A stretch of DNA of 64,000 nucleotides from Apiospora phragmitis (lineage: Eukaryota; Ascomycota; Sordariomycetes; Amphisphaeriales; Apiosporaceae), in the NCBI GenBank assembly GCA_038363925.1, contig JAQQWL010000006.1, forward strand, positions 1,406,501-1,470,500. Reading direction: 5' to 3'. Below the pieces are notes generated by a model. That model was not told where the DNA came from and made no database searches. It saw only the letters and a list, made by a program, of their open reading frames with translations. This document shows, one piece after another, positions 31,749-44,981 of this stretch. The stretch's first letter is position 1, and each line of letters opens with the position of its first letter. Both the position numbers and the translations under genes were made by a program.

Positions 31749-34700
31749 ATATTGCCGGCGACAGGATGAGTGGATGATGAAAAGAAATGTTTCACGTGAA
31801 GCCTGCCCAAAGGAACAGGAGGGAAGGCAATTTCGGGATACCAGGAGGCTTGGGCAAGCCAAAGTATGACAACTTGACTACTTGAAACAGCAGCAGCAGC
31901 ATTCAGGCAGTATTTTATTCTATGTTTCTAAACTTCAAGAGCTGGGGCAAAAAGCGGTTCTTGTATTTTTGCGAGTTTTTTCTTGTATGGGATCGCCTCT
32001 GCCAAGCTAAAAGCTGGCATGACGATCATAATTCTTTCTACATAATAATGGCGCTGTAGTATGATGCGTTTAAAAGCTAGAGCTTTGAGAGTTTTCCATT
32101 AGGTTTAACAACTTGACTTGGTGAATTAACCCCTTAATGACGAGGCAACTTGGTGCGCTGCTCTTCAATATCCTGACTCACTTGGGCAGTCGTGTGGGGG
32201 AGCAAACCAGATACGCACAGGTATGCCAACTGGGTTCACCTATGTCATAATGACAGAGCTTCCAGATGTGATTTACGACTTCCTGGAGTATGTGTACATC
32301 ACAAGCGGGTGTCTATTCTATCTCTCATGATATGTGAGCGATGGCCAAAGGCCTCCCCTTGACAGCAAGGTGTGCAACATGCCTGCCTACCCTGGGCATA
32401 TGAATCTTCTAAGCATTGATTGAATGTGATTTTCCTCCGATGATGTGTGTTCAATGACTTCTCTCTATCGTCTTCTTTCTCACCGTGTGATATCATGCTA
32501 TCGTAGGTGTGTTTCTTTCGAGGTCGTCTGTGTCGAAGGAAAATACCTAATAATATTAGCTAGCTATACCGCTGGCCAATTCCTCCACCTCGAGTAGATT
32601 GGGCTAAAATTGAGATAGATACTATGCATTGAGCAGTATCTTTGATTTTGGTTTTTCAATAGACGAGGTACCCCTATTCGAAGTTTGCAAGTCGAGGTGG
32701 GTGAAATAGGGGTAGCTTGTAAATTTTTGGAACACACACGTCCCCAACTTCGAATAGGGGTAGCTCGTAATTCTCTTTGGAGCACATGCGATATAAAGAG
32801 CGCCGCTATCAGGGGAGGGGCAGAGGGCAAACTGATGATGATCATACACTTGACATATAGAAGGCAGGTTGTTGTTACCTCAGCCGTTCTCTGATGCAAA
32901 GACTTATGAGATAAAACGACACAGATCAAAGACTCGTATGCACTTACTACATGACAGCCCCATGGCATACACACCGGCTAATTCCACCGAGATAGGTCTC
33001 TATCTACTTACATTTATGCATACTACGAGGCGACTCGAGGAGCAAAACCCCTGTACGGGGAGTAGGTTGGCCTTGCGCCGCATATGATTGATTTGGAGTT
33101 CATCCCTCGCATTATGGTCAGCACGAAGAAGCAACCAATTCCATGGCCTTGTTTGCTGCTTCATCCACCATGCTCCATCCCTCCATGCAAGGGCAACAGT
33201 TTTTTCTGGTACTGGAATCAATATCATCCCACAGACAGGGAGCGAGGTAGTGGTAAGCACCGCGCTGTGTCAATGATAGCTGACTTGTAATGTTTTCGCC
33301 TTTGTCCTCCAAAATGATCAGTCTACTGCTCCGTGCATGCATAGCTAGAAGTTATAACGTGCTGGCAGCTTCCGTCATAGGCATGGTACGGCATCAGGAA
33401 GAGATGCTAGGAAACGGCTTCGGCCACCATCGCCCCCCTTCCCCCCTCTTCCCGCCATCTTGGCCTTCGATGGCCATGGGCAAGCACAAGCGCCCCTGGA
33501 GTCAGGTGGTCGCCTATCTGTGCTATCACGCCATTGGTGCACCCAGGAAGGAGGGGGAGGGCGCATGACAACAGGAACGGACAAAAAAGAAATAGAGGGG
33601 GCCCAACGCAATGGGAGTGCTTGAGGGGTGTAGTTGCTCGAGTTAAGTATAAGGACGAGAAATCGATTAGGGTTTTGAAATCACATTTTCGTTGCTACAG
33701 TCGGTCTTTTTCATAGAGGCGGCGTACAACACGAAGGGGCTAATTCGCCCAGCCGCTGTCAGGGACGGGAAGCAAAGGGTTTTGACGCAGAGGTTGCACA
33801 CACGGGGAGGCAAGCGGTGCTTTGCAAACCGATCGAACGAAAACCGGGCCGCTCGAGTAGACAGCGCGTCACCAGGGCTGTACTCGTTTAACAGATCTGT
33901 GAAGCTCAACGAGCTCAGATGCCGAGCGCCTCAAGGTTCCCCGAGCGGTGAATATCACGCTGATAGCATAGCGAGACTGGGTGGTTTCTACACGGCGGTA
34001 GCGAGGGGGGTGGAGAAATATAGCTAACCCCTACGACTCGGACAGAGGCCCACAGACTATTTTGGCAATGGGGAGAGGCAAATATAGAGTTGGACATCAA
34101 TTCTTTCGGGTTGGACAGAAGCAATATATTTTGCACAAGCCATGGGTTATGCCGTGCCAGTGCCCTGTCTACCTACAGAGGGTGGGCGGCCTGAGAAAGG
34201 AGGCGATTATCAGTCCCGTCGAGCTGTTGGGGAGGCTGAATGCGTCGCAGGTGAGACCAGCCTTCGAAACGATATACCCGCCCTGCTATATATAGTGCAT
34301 CTACGTCAGTAGGTAGTATATATTATACTCGCCAAGGCTTGGCTGCTTGTTGATAGTAACCTCATCATGCCCTTCGTGCTCGTTCTTACCCTGCAACCGC
34401 ACATATAAGCATATCGCAGACCCATGCTCAGAGTGACATGACGGCGGATCCTCAGCTGTATATGTAGCATACTACGTCCGACTGGCCAAATGTATCTTGG
34501 TCGGTTCGGGTAAAGATACCCATTGCCGCGGTACAGCTTGCATACAGAGCCGTCATGGATACCTAGCCCTCTGCGAGGGCCCGTCAAGAACGGAGGGGCG
34601 ACGCAAGATCGTAAGTCCGCCCATGCGAGAGATGGGCTAGACGTTTCCCTCCGACAACCACACTGTGGGAAGAATCGGCAACAACTACCTACCTGGGAAG

Positions 34701-37442
34701 AATCGTGGGATGTGGGCCCCTGTGGGCATCGAGAGAAAAAGGAGAAATTCCGCGCACAAGACTGCTTGCGTGCAGGTGTATGGAGCCCGCTGCGGTCTCT
34801 TCCTTGATTCAACGAATCCGCCAGTCCAAAATATCGTGAACAAGAGTCATTGAGCCTGCTCTGCTGGGGTGGCGGGAGGGGACGTCCCTCTCGGAGTACT
34901 TCATTAGGCGGTGTCATCCGATACCCCGGGGCGTTTGTTCGTTTCGCCTGATGCCGAGAAACATAGTAGTACAGTCGAGAACACGACTGATGCTTGATGC
35001 ATAGGCAAACAGTAATAAAAAGCCGGAAGGCCTCCTAGCTCTGCAGGTTGAAAAACAAGGCTGACTGGCTGGCCTGGCCGTCATCGTATGTATGCATGCG
35101 GGTGCCTTGTAGATCGGACCGTTGGCGGAATGTAGGTCAAGCCATCCATCCGTTTCAAGAGGCAACTCATGTAAACAGTGACATGGCTCGCTGAGCGAGT
35201 CAGTCAGCCAGCCAATCCAGAATGTGCGGTGCAGGTGGGGTGCGCAAATCTCGATCCCATGCATGCCCATCTCCATTTCCATCACCCCCGTCTCACATGT
35301 GTTTAGGAGCCTGGTTCTGCGCATGGGGCCACGGGAGAGAGAGGAAGAAGGGGAAAAAAGAAAGAAAAAGCCTCAGGACCCCCACGATCAAATCTGTTTG
35401 ACGTCACGAGCCGCCAGGAACCCGTCTTCTCGTTCTAGGATATGCCTGGTCACGGATATGCTTAAGACGAACTATCACCTGATCAGCATTCGCTAACAAA
35501 CACCAAAAGAGCAGGTGCTTCAGATAGAGACGCTTGAACGCGCTGTCGATGTTGTGGCTATGACTCCGAGAAAGAAAGAAAGAAAGCTAAAGCTGTCCGC
35601 GATGGTGAACAGCACCCGATTCACCTAATAGAGCAGGTTACAGTGGTATCTACTTCCTTACTAATCGTCTGAGGCTCTGCCATTTCGCAAAGTCAATTGG
35701 CGGGCCGGAGAGGGCCCAGTCGGCATTCCTTGGCACTCTGGACAAGACATGTCTGCATGTGGCCCAGCTCCGGGAAGCTGGGGCATGCAGCATGTTGAAG
35801 AATGAAAAGCACGCAGAAACCACCTATGCCAGCATGTTGGGGGTGTGTAGTGTGATGATGGACAGCCAAGCTTTGGCGAAGCTTGCGCATCATCCCAAAC
35901 GACCAGTCTTTTCCGTCCATCAAGGAAGTTGATCGCAAACGATGGCAAACGGATCCCAAAAGAGGGAAAGAGAGAGAAAAGAGAAAGTCGAGACGAGGCG
36001 AGAGTCGAGACGCACCGCTTTGGTCACCGAATTACCGAGAAACAAATGGATGTGCTGGGCCATCATCTCCACCCACCTTGGCAATCTGCGACACCCAGCA
36101 TGCCCTGGGCCAAAAAGAAAAGGGTCTATGAATAGAAAATCTCCGCTACGGGCACTTGCTCAAAACACCCAGCCCGGGTCCCATCAACCATCTGCCATCG
36201 TCTGTTATTTTTGTATTTTCGCCCACCCCAAAAGCCAAGTTTGCCGGTGGCGTTGCAATGGCCCAGGCGCAGGAGCAGCCGCCGGTGCATGTAATACTTA
36301 GCTGGGCGATAAAGCCGAGAAACAGAACCATGGAGCTTGCCCAGGCGGGCGTTCTCGCCGCAGAGCTGAGGCAGCGGCATGTTTCCAGACAAGGGAGCCC
36401 CCCTTGTCGGCGCCCTCGTTCGCTCTGCCGATTCGGGGTAACCTGCCCTTTCAAGACCGTTACCACCACCATAGTAGATGGCCGAGTGATTCTAGTTCGG
36501 GCGGGCAATGAGAACATGTCACATTCGCGATGGATCGTTTGTTACCTTCCCCCAGTGCTTATTTCCTCGGCCAGATGACTCCTATTACCAGATAGTAATT
36601 TGATGTCTGAGACAAACGAGCCCAGGGCGTGATTGAATTTCGTCCCCAACATAGCATCGTGATCACTGGGGTTAGCTCCTAGTAGGCAACTCAGATTTGA
36701 ATCATTCCTCCCTCGCCTTCCGGCCAGACTCTGTAGTTCAGGATCAAAAAGAAAGTATGTATACCAATTCCTGTGATCGAGCGGACGGCCGGGGTCCCAA
36801 CGTGTCTAATTGCGATCAAGGTCGCAGCTATGGTGGAGACTGGGTTGTAGATCAAACCACAACGCCCAGCAGCCCAAACTTCATCTGAACATTGTCTCCC
36901 CCACACGTAACATCGAGAGCCTCTTTTTCCCGACTATCTACATAGCCGGGAAATCTCTCAAAATGCATACATATCGTACTAGTATATATAGAACAAGCCC
37001 CCAGGCACGCCAAGACTTCGAACCAGATGAGGCACGCACTTGACAGCGTCCAAAGTCCAGAAGCTGGCAACAATACCCGCTAGGCGAGGCCAACGTCCAG
37101 GGGAGCAGTCCACATGGGCTCCATCAGCGCGACATCAGAAGAAGCCCCCGTGAACGAAACAATAGATTGCTAAGACACCTAGCACCTGTCATGGGTGTTT
37201 CTTCTCCCAGATGGATGGTAGCCCGAGTGTGAGCCCTTTGGCTTAAAAGCAATGACGGGCCGCATGTTTCTGTCTGGGTTATCCTCTTCTTCCTCCACGG
37301 TCTGCGACCATTCTTGACATTTGTCCCAGTTTCATTTCTTCTTCGAGTCGAACTCACTTTTAAAGAGCCAGGTGCTCGCTGTGGTATTACCTTCTCTACC
37401 TTTCAGCTCGTTCCGGGTCAAGTTGTCGTTCTCGCCGCCGCC
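31749..37442. other. 5.7-kb gene desert
   Basis: Apart from a small inverted/direct repeat cluster near 32.7 kb (separate entry) and an AAAG tetranucleotide run near 35570-35586, I see no supported feature. All open frames are short and lack domains or natural composition. The last few hundred bases, with CT-rich tracts near 37280-37400, should be the promoter/leader of the esterase gene. Confidence 0.5.
32664..32774. repeat. Inverted and direct repeat cluster (ATAGGGGTAGC core)
   Basis: CCCCTATTCGAAGT (inside 32664-32687) is the reverse complement of ACTTCGAATAGGGG (inside 32745-32767), giving arms of about 22 bp with one mismatch and one extra base around a spacer of about 57 bp. A third, direct copy (AAATAGGGGTAGCTTGTAA, about 32704-32722) lies in the spacer; the outer copy continues AGCTCGTAA. 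Segments TTTTTGGAACACA and CTTTGGAGCACA after the two direct copies extend the similarity. Confidence 0.75.
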
Positions 37443-38294
37443 ATGTTGAGCTCTAAGTCCGTGTTGGCACTGTGGTGTTTATGCAGTGCCGTGACAGGTA
37501 AGCACTGACCTGCTCTCCGTATAGCCTTGAGAGTATAGGTACGGCGTGTTAACACTGGATACTCAGGTCTTGCGATACCAAAGGTGGAGACCAGGGAGGC
37601 CGATGCTAAGCTGGCTCTGGCCAACGGGCTTCCGCTCCGCATAATGCCACTCGGAGCCTCCATCACATTCGGTACAGCATCCAGCGACGGGAATGGCTAC
37701 CGCCAAACCCTGCGCAACAAAATAACGGCGTCCGGGAATCCCGTGAACATGGTGGGAAGCCATCCGAATGGAACCATGAAGGACAACGAGAACGAGGGTT
37801 GGCCGGGCTTCGTCATCGACGAGGTTCACGACAAGTCGAACCAGAATGTGCCCATCACCAAGCCTAATCTGGTTCTGATCAACGCGGGCACCAACGATGC
37901 TCTCCAGAACCGGGACGTCGACAACGCCGGAGCGCGAATAACCAGCATGATCAACGACATCTTCACTCAGTCACCACAGGCGACCGTGGTGCTTTCCTCT
38001 CTGATCCCGAACGCCAATACCGACGCTCAAAGTCGCGCCGTCAAGATCAACAGCCAATACGACAATGTAGTCAACACCTTGAGGGGACAAGGGCGTCGTG
38101 TCGTTTTCGCCAACATGCAAAGTGCTGCAGGCCCTACGCTTGGCGACCTCGTGCAGGATGGTACTCATCCGACCGACGCTGGCTACGTCAAGATGGCTAA
38201 TGTGTGGATGGATGCCATTGTCCAAGCCTCGTTAGCCGGGTTTCTGCAAAAGGCGGAACCTTTGGCAGGTTTCCCTGACGACGGTGGTGCGTAG
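37443..38294 (+). CDS. Secreted SGNH/GDSL esterase, CE3-like
   Basis: Exon 1 37443..37497 encodes a signal peptide (MLSSKSVLALWCLCSAVTG). Intron 37498..37566 (69 nt). Exon 2 37567..38294; 260 aa. The SGNH blocks are present: RIMPLGASITFG with the nucleophile Ser at about 50; the oxyanion Gly in the region of NMVGSHPNGTMKDNENEGW; INAGTNDA with Asn about 128; and DGTHPTDAGY with Asp about 206 and His about 209. The NG-M-DNENEGWPG segment is typical of carbohydrate esterase family 3, whose members deacetylate xylan. Expected to be extracellular and to act on acetylated plant polysaccharide; substrate inferred from family. No carbohydrate-binding module is attached. It stands alone between two gene deserts. 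Confidence 0.9.
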
Positions 38295-41200
38295 GCAGCC
38301 TACCTGTCGCTTGCTTGCATATCATCGGCGTTATTGGGATTCCTCGGGAGTTTATGTCTGGCTTTACCACAGTGCGATACCCCGGCTTCCATTTCTTGCA
38401 ATATATATATAAGATAAGATCATATAAACCTTTTCCGAACGTATATATAATACTGGGTTGGCTGTGCGAAAGAGTCATCTTAGCACTGCCCACAGTTATT
38501 TATATGAATTGACTTTCAAGTCGAGCAGTCAATGCAGCTCTTACCGCCTCTACTGGTCTTCGTCTGTGACAAGAGTGTACGCCACACGACCACGACTCTT
38601 GGGTGCAATCCTAGACGAAAGGCCGTATGATGGGAGGCTCCATGGTTCCTAGGAACATGACGGCGCTCTATGTTACCGGTCAGCTGTTGCTATCAATATG
38701 ACATGCTCAGTCATGGGGCTTTTCAAGATATATCGACCCCTATTCGGCTGGCAAAGCTCTCGACAGGTGGCGCGAGGGCAGTCGCGTGGATACATCGATC
38801 GAGATGCTGCCAACCACCGATTCTAGACACTAGAAGGTAAGTTTCGCCTCCTGACAGGGAGCGCTTTTGTTATTCTGGTTATCCCTTGTTTGAGAGCTAC
38901 GAAGCAATATGCGTTAGTTTAACCGCCACCCCCTCTGGGCTCCCGGTATCTTTGTTAAAGTAACCCACGCAGGGTAGTAGAAGTCGAGTCAAGATGAGAC
39001 AACCAAAAGTGCTGAGAGGAATCGAACCTACCCCCTTTGATCATTCCTCGGCTCGGTGCTGGGTTCAAACCTAAACCCCTAGAGACGGGAAGCAACCGTC
39101 TGAAATCCGGTTTCCAGCTCCTGCAAACCAGGGCACCAGTATCTCTGTCTGAAAGGCATTGGTGATGGGTGCATCGGGATGAACATAGAATAAGGTTTCC
39201 ATCTGTGCCTAAGAGAAAAAGAGTTTCGTCCGGCATTGCTTTCCTCTGCCTTGGGGCAATCAGCGAAAGCAGGGCATACGAGAAAAGCGGCAAGGCACGA
39301 GACCAAAAGATGCGGCCACTCCAACTACCAAGGAATCGAATCAGAATGATTGATAGACTCTGAGCCGCCCTCGTGCTCTCCAATGTTTTGCGCACACGAA
39401 GGTGAGTCGGCAGGCTAAAGTTCCCGTAAAACCCAATCAGCATCCCGAGGGAAGGGTTGAGCTGGGCACGCGTTGCTAGCCACCGGCATACGCGAAGGAG
39501 GCGATGACGTCTGTTAGACGGATAGCTGCATGCCTCGAGCATCTTGTCTTCCAATGCGTTCCCCGCGAGACCACGTTGATGCGGGCGTGCCCGACTGAAT
39601 GGATCTGATAGCGGCAGTAAAAAGCAGGAGCTAAGCAAGCCAGCACGGGGTACATGCTCGATATGCAACGGAGCCCGCCGTCCCTCTGCCGTGCCCAGAG
39701 AAGAAGAAAACCTCATGCCTCCCATGCGGGACTGCCGTCCTCGCACCGGTTCGTATCGAGGGCTTGGAACGCGGAGGAGACAACCCCAAAGGTCGCTTCT
39801 AGTCCGCACCGGTTTGCTCAGCTAGAGTACCGCGGTGATCATCATGTGGAGCGATGATGGGAGAAGGACAAACAACAGTCAAACCTTACGATTACTATGC
39901 CATATGTGTGGCTTTTCACTAATTTCCAATTCAGCCAGCTCTCAGGTTCTTTTAATAGCACACACACCACTACCGTAGACAAAAAGCACTTACAGATACT
40001 GCATGGCCCATCTACGTTGCTGTCTAACGTCTATTGGGCCAGCCGCCTTTTCGATTTTCGATCTGGCAGCCTGGTACGCCCCGCGCCGCCACGGTCCATA
40101 AGACCAGTTTGTTGCACTACTGGCGTCAAAGAAGAAGGAAGAAAGTCGGAGAGGCCTGAGTCGGGGTTGGGAATAAACAGCAAGGGACATTGCCGTTTAT
40201 CGAGGAAAAAGTATAATTGCCCAAATTCCACTGCACCTGCATTTCTCCATGCCGTTGGATGCAGATGGCAATATCGAACGTTACATTGGGAGGAGTGAAA
40301 GCGCCGATCCTGCAGAGGAAGGGATGCTGGATGCTGCGACCCAAGTGGTCCAAAACCGAAAGGCAATGTATTGTGTGCGTGGTGCTGGACCCGCCGTGCC
40401 TGCGTGCCAGGTGCATGTGAAGTGCTGCGCTGCGCCGTGCTGCGCCGTAGTGTGCCTCGCGTGCGTGGTAATGGTGGTCACGGATAAGGTTCATGCAGAA
40501 TATGGAAGTTGTTGATGGCGATGGTGGGGCTGACGAGAAAGCCCCATGTCGTCCCATGTCGTCCCTTGTCGGCCCCTGTCGCCTTCCCAGTCCTCCCCAC
40601 CATCTCTCAGCCGCCAAGATCTATAGCGCAAACTCAAAATCGACTTGCTATTACCAATTCCGGGACCTAATGCGACCCTGGTTAAACGGCCTGGCGTCAG
40701 TCCCACGGGTCCCTAGCCACGGAAATCTGCAATTGTGCGAAGAGAGTGGCCCAGTATCCTGGCCATCCATACAACCGTCCGTCCGAAGACAGGGGTCAGG
40801 CTTGCCTGAAGTGACATTTACGGGCCACGGCGAGCCAAGGGCGAGAAAGGAGCGACACACTTATCATTTAGAGTTTCGTGATCTACATACAATGGCTCTT
40901 CCGATGATACAAAGAAGAAATACCACCATATCGCTTCCGCATTGTCGGGCAAGAACCCGACAGCTGACGGGAGTTTCAAGGGTGGCTACCGAAAAGGGAA
41001 CCGCCGAACGAACAAAGTTTAAGGGCCACAGAACCCTTCCACGAGAATTCCGCCCCATTGCTACCACGTACGTTACGTGTTCTGGTCTGACTGATACTTT
41101 AACATGGTTCTACCTGGCAACCTCCCTTTCGCCGGCAGTGCAGCCTCGATGTACCGTGATATGCACCAGTCCATCAAGTTCCTCCGGCCACACTCACAGT

Positions 41201-44200
41201 TCCTCCGGACGGGTCGTTCCGGGCAAGGCAAGATCAGCGCGAGACGAGGCCGAGGGTTAGCTGATTTGCCGTCGCGTGCGATACCGCGACATGGAGGAAG
41301 TAGTTCGGGGTCCTAAGAGGGGGGCGGTGGCGCCAATGTGCATGATCTCGATAAGGGTTATATCCGGAACAGGGGTGGCGCGCGTAGATTTGTGATGTAA
41401 ATCCGAAAGTCAATGTTCACACATACGGCATACGAGCAGTAGTAGATTGTATCCAGGGCGTTGCAAGTGCTTACATCTCTAGCTGAAGCAAATATCAACT
41501 CCTTCATACTGCTAGTAAACAGCTACAAGCCAGCAATGCTTCATCGAAACAGGGTCTTTTGTTTCGGCTGGGGAAAAGCAGGGCAACGGAAACCCCCACC
41601 ATGAACTTTGAGAGAGAATTTATTAATACCGCCGTGGGGCCCGATACCCAAGAGCAAGGGAATCCTGCTTTTCTGCTGCCACCAAATGGATATATAGAAA
41701 GAAAAAGATTCAAGAGAAAAAAAAGAAAAATAGAAAGATCTGCTACAGTGATGGCATCGCCGAGTTCCACCCTTTCCCATTTGCCGACGCTTTAATGATG
41801 AGGGGTCCTTTTCACAGCTCTCGCAATATCTATCAGACAGGGGACTTCTGCGATTGCCCCATCTATATTCGAGCCTGCCACGGCCCTCGCGTCGTGGATC
41901 CCCCCCCTGGTCCTTGAGCCTCGGCTTCTGCCAGCTGACCTGCCTGACCATGTCGTCGACTCCGCTGTCTTATTCGTGCGAGCTGACGAATGTCACGAAA
42001 CCTGAGTCAAGAGGCCAACGGCATTTGCCAAGTTTTTTTCAAGGCAGAGTTCCTCCGATGCGGGTGCGTGGGCAATGTCATGTATGTAAGTAGGGAGCCA
42101 GGCAGGCATCGTCGGTGCCGGAAAAGGCTTCAAATCGTCTCTCGGAGCTCGCTCGGCATCCTTCCACGTACACAGTAAGCCGAAGCGGCACTGTTCCGCT
42201 TGCGCGTTGCGGAGGTTAAACTTTGCTTCTTGCCCACTATGTATCCTCTTGGCCTGCCGTCTGTTCGTTTCGGTCTGTCCATGGTGAGGTAAGAACTTGG
42301 TTCACGGCGCAAAGGGCCCAACCAGTTATGGGCCGCTGCTTCGTGTCGCCCACTTTCGAAAGGGGGCAAAGTTGTCCGTAAGGTTCACAGATAGACCGGA
42401 TTTGTTTCATGGGCAACTTGCTAGAGAACGTTTGCTGTTCCTCCAAGCATGATAGGACTTTTGGAGGCAGGGTGATTGCTGTTTCAACGCCCGCAATACA
42501 GAATCGACTGTTGTCGGAGCTGCGGATTTGGCCTGGAGTTAAGCGCGCGGCTGTGGTAGTATCGCCACGAACATGTACGAGATGCGAGCGGGTGAAATCA
42601 GGAAGGAATTGGACGTGGCAATGATCGTCAAAGGCCCTTCTTTTCTTGATCACGCGTAATCGTTTCCAGGATACTTGACCTCGTTATTGGTGCATGACCG
42701 TTACGCTACCAATTATCTGACTTTTCAAACCGTCATGGACTGACATAGGTTCTTCATGTTGGGTATCATCGTCTCCGTTTTAGTTTCGGCGTGACCTTCT
42801 GGCGGAAACCGTATTGGCCGTGGCCGGGCCGCTGAAGTATACGATGCGTGGAGGATAGCATATCCGCAAAGGCAATTAGATTCAGGCCACGCTCATGCAT
42901 ACGAGATTTTGGCATGGTCTTCTTCTTCGCTTCCAAGCGAGCGAGAGAACATGATGTGGCGGTACGTACTGTACGCCACTCACCACACTGGATTCCTCTT
43001 CCCCAGCGGGTATAATCACGATGATTTATTAATTAATAAATATTGTTTTCAAGGGGTAATTGATTTCCATTCGTTACTAAAACGGGGTATAATTGCCAAT
43101 CGACAGGCAGAGATAACGCTTTCTATAGATATGGTGGGCATTTCGCTGGAGCCGGAAGAGAGAGAAAAAGGCAAACGTCGAGTGTAGTAAGACACATGTA
43201 TAGCCCAATCTGGTACCTTTCCAACCTTAGGGAAGTGAAAAAAAGAAACAAGTTCTACGTCATTACCGGGTACCCCAAATCGATCCCAATTGAATTGTCG
43301 CTGTGGTTTCTTGTCAGATTGCGAAACCCTGTACGATTTGACGTCAGGTTGCTGTGGGATTTGCACCGATATCCTGTTGGAATTGTGGGTGGAGGTAGGT
43401 GACGAATCAGATTGAAAGCCGTGCAAGTGCTTGGCACAGTCCCGTCTCTTAGCCGCAGCCAGAATATACCGGATGCCATCTGACTGCAGCCGCGTCCAGA
43501 AAGGGAATAAACCCATCGCCGTTCCTCTGGATCGACCTCTATCCAGCCAGCCTTGTGGACCCAGCCGTCCATACAGGAGGTGTCGTGGGCGTACCAAATG
43601 TCTTCCAGCTTCCTCCAGAAGAGCACGCAGTAGAGGCGGTGGCTGGTTGATGTTCATGAGATCGTGATATGGAAAAACAAAGGCCGGCCCAAGTGCAGTA
43701 ACCAAGAGCCAGTCCCAGTGTGATGATTGGTGATCATCGACCGACGTACAGCTCGCAGGAACGCCAACAAAAGCAAAACGCCATGTAAGAGTATGTATCC
43801 CCCAAACGCCAGAAAATGCAGTGCGACAGTGTACTTCATCCACCTGTACATTGTACGTATATAGACAGGTAGGTATGCAGGGAGAGAGAACAAGACTGTA
43901 TTAGACCCATGCCTGGCCAGGTTGCGAAAAACGCACCAGGAGACAAAGGTCCGGTCGGGGTTGACGGTTGGTGTTTGACAAATGACCTAATTTTCCCACC
44001 ATAATAATAAGTTGATCATGCCTGAAGATTGCGATGGAAACATGAAAGATTTGGTGGATGGGGGGCCAGAAGCGGATCTCGCCAAGATGAAGGGTCCCTT
44101 GATCCCTTGCAGAGTGATTATTCCCGGATGCTGCTCAGGTGCAGCCGCCGCAAATAAAATGGTGGGGTTGGAGAATCCCATTGGGACCCTGTATGGAGCC

Positions 44201-44576
44201 ATCACGGTTCCATCCATCGGGATTTGTTCACCCTCGGGATTTGGTTGTTCAGCTTCCCGTGTACCAGAAGCTTTTCAATATTGAATGCTGTACCTGTTGC
44301 AAGAATAGCAACTGTGGTTTGGTGTTCGGCGTTGCCAGCATGGACATTAATGTAAGTCTCATTCTGCTGGTGTAAAAGCTAGGTATGTAGGTAGGTTTGT
44401 GTCGAAAAGTACATTCCTTTGGAGGTATTGGATGTAAGTAAGGTAGGCATGCCGGCAGTGCATCGCACGTCTGCCGATATCTCCACTGTGGGCTAAATAT
44501 TGCCCGGCTCCAAAAAAAGGGCGAGTGCCGACCACTGCAGAGAGAAGTAAAACAAGAGGCCGATTCGCCACTCCGT
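38295..44576. other. 6.3-kb gene desert
   Basis: Several long open frames (for example 38955-39809 and 43049-43843 on -, 40493-41260 on +) lack domains, have Arg/Ser/Leu-skewed composition and are not supported. Small features: four 10-bp units of CCCATGTCGT type at 40543-40582, a G/C-rich CTGCG array near 40421-40450, and a perfect AT palindrome at 43024-43041. Nothing else is recognised. Confidence 0.5.
40543..40582. repeat. Four tandem 10-bp units (CCCATGTCGT and variants)
   Basis: Two perfect CCCATGTCGT copies followed by CCCTTGTCGG and CCCCTGTCGC, in non-coding DNA. Confidence 0.85.
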
Positions 44577-44981
44577 CTAAGGTCCGGTGGTGTTGTCCCA
44601 GTATCGCTTCCGTGCCGCGATCGCCACCTTGTTGCCCGCGAAGCGGTACTGGAAGAAGTTGAACACGGCGAACTCGTCCCGCGACATCACGTACGTGTCG
44701 GGTTGCGCCTGCACCTTGGACCAGATCTGGACCAGGGCGTTCTCCAGTATGCTGCTGACGACGGGGTCCTTGGCGCCGTCGGGGCTCTCTCTCGCAATCT
44801 CCAAGGCCTGTGCCACCTCGTTGTCCGCCGACGATACCACCGCCGGTGCCGAGTCCTGGTATTGTGAAGACATGTTGATGAGCTGAAGGATGGTGGAGGA
44901 CTCTGAGGGCGGCGTGGGCATCCGGTAGTTCACGTAATAGTGAGAGTGCGACTCCTGAGGGTTGACGAGCAGCATGGTCAT
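44577..44981 (-). CDS. Small conserved-looking fungal protein of unknown function
   Basis: I use the ATG at 44981 (MTMLLVNPQES), 134 aa; later ATGs at 44921 (MPTPPSESS) and 44873 (MSSQYQDSAP) are equally possible starts. The C-terminal 75 residues have natural composition: DPVVSSILENALVQIWSKVQ, AQPDTYVMSRDEFAVFNFFQ and YRFAGNKVAIAARKRYWDN. I recall closely similar uncharacterised small proteins in other ascomycetes, but know no function. The N-terminus is disordered. No signal peptide or membrane span. It is predicted helical (amphipathic ILENALVQIW), so a protein-binding adaptor is conceivable. The gene sits alone between deserts. Confidence 0.65.
   Translation of the reverse strand: MTMLLVNPQESHSHYYVNYRMPTPPSESSTILQLINMSSQYQDSAPAVVSSADNEVAQALEIARESPDGAKDPVVSSILENALVQIWSKVQAQPDTYVMSRDEFAVFNFFQYRFAGNKVAIAARKRYWDNTTGP

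Noticed and set aside
38990..39110. Possible tRNA (GGTTCGATTCC B-box on the minus strand)
   Set aside because: No A-box at the right distance, no T-stem beyond 3 bp, and no acceptor-stem partner.
38955..39809. 284-residue minus-strand open frame
   Set aside because: Composition is Arg/Ser/Leu-skewed with no domain or signal peptide; it looks like a chance open frame.
40493..41260. 255-residue plus-strand open frame
   Set aside because: It begins in a tandem 10-bp repeat and has random-like composition without domains.
43049..43843. 264-residue minus-strand open frame
   Set aside because: No recognisable motif, no intron signals and no natural start context.
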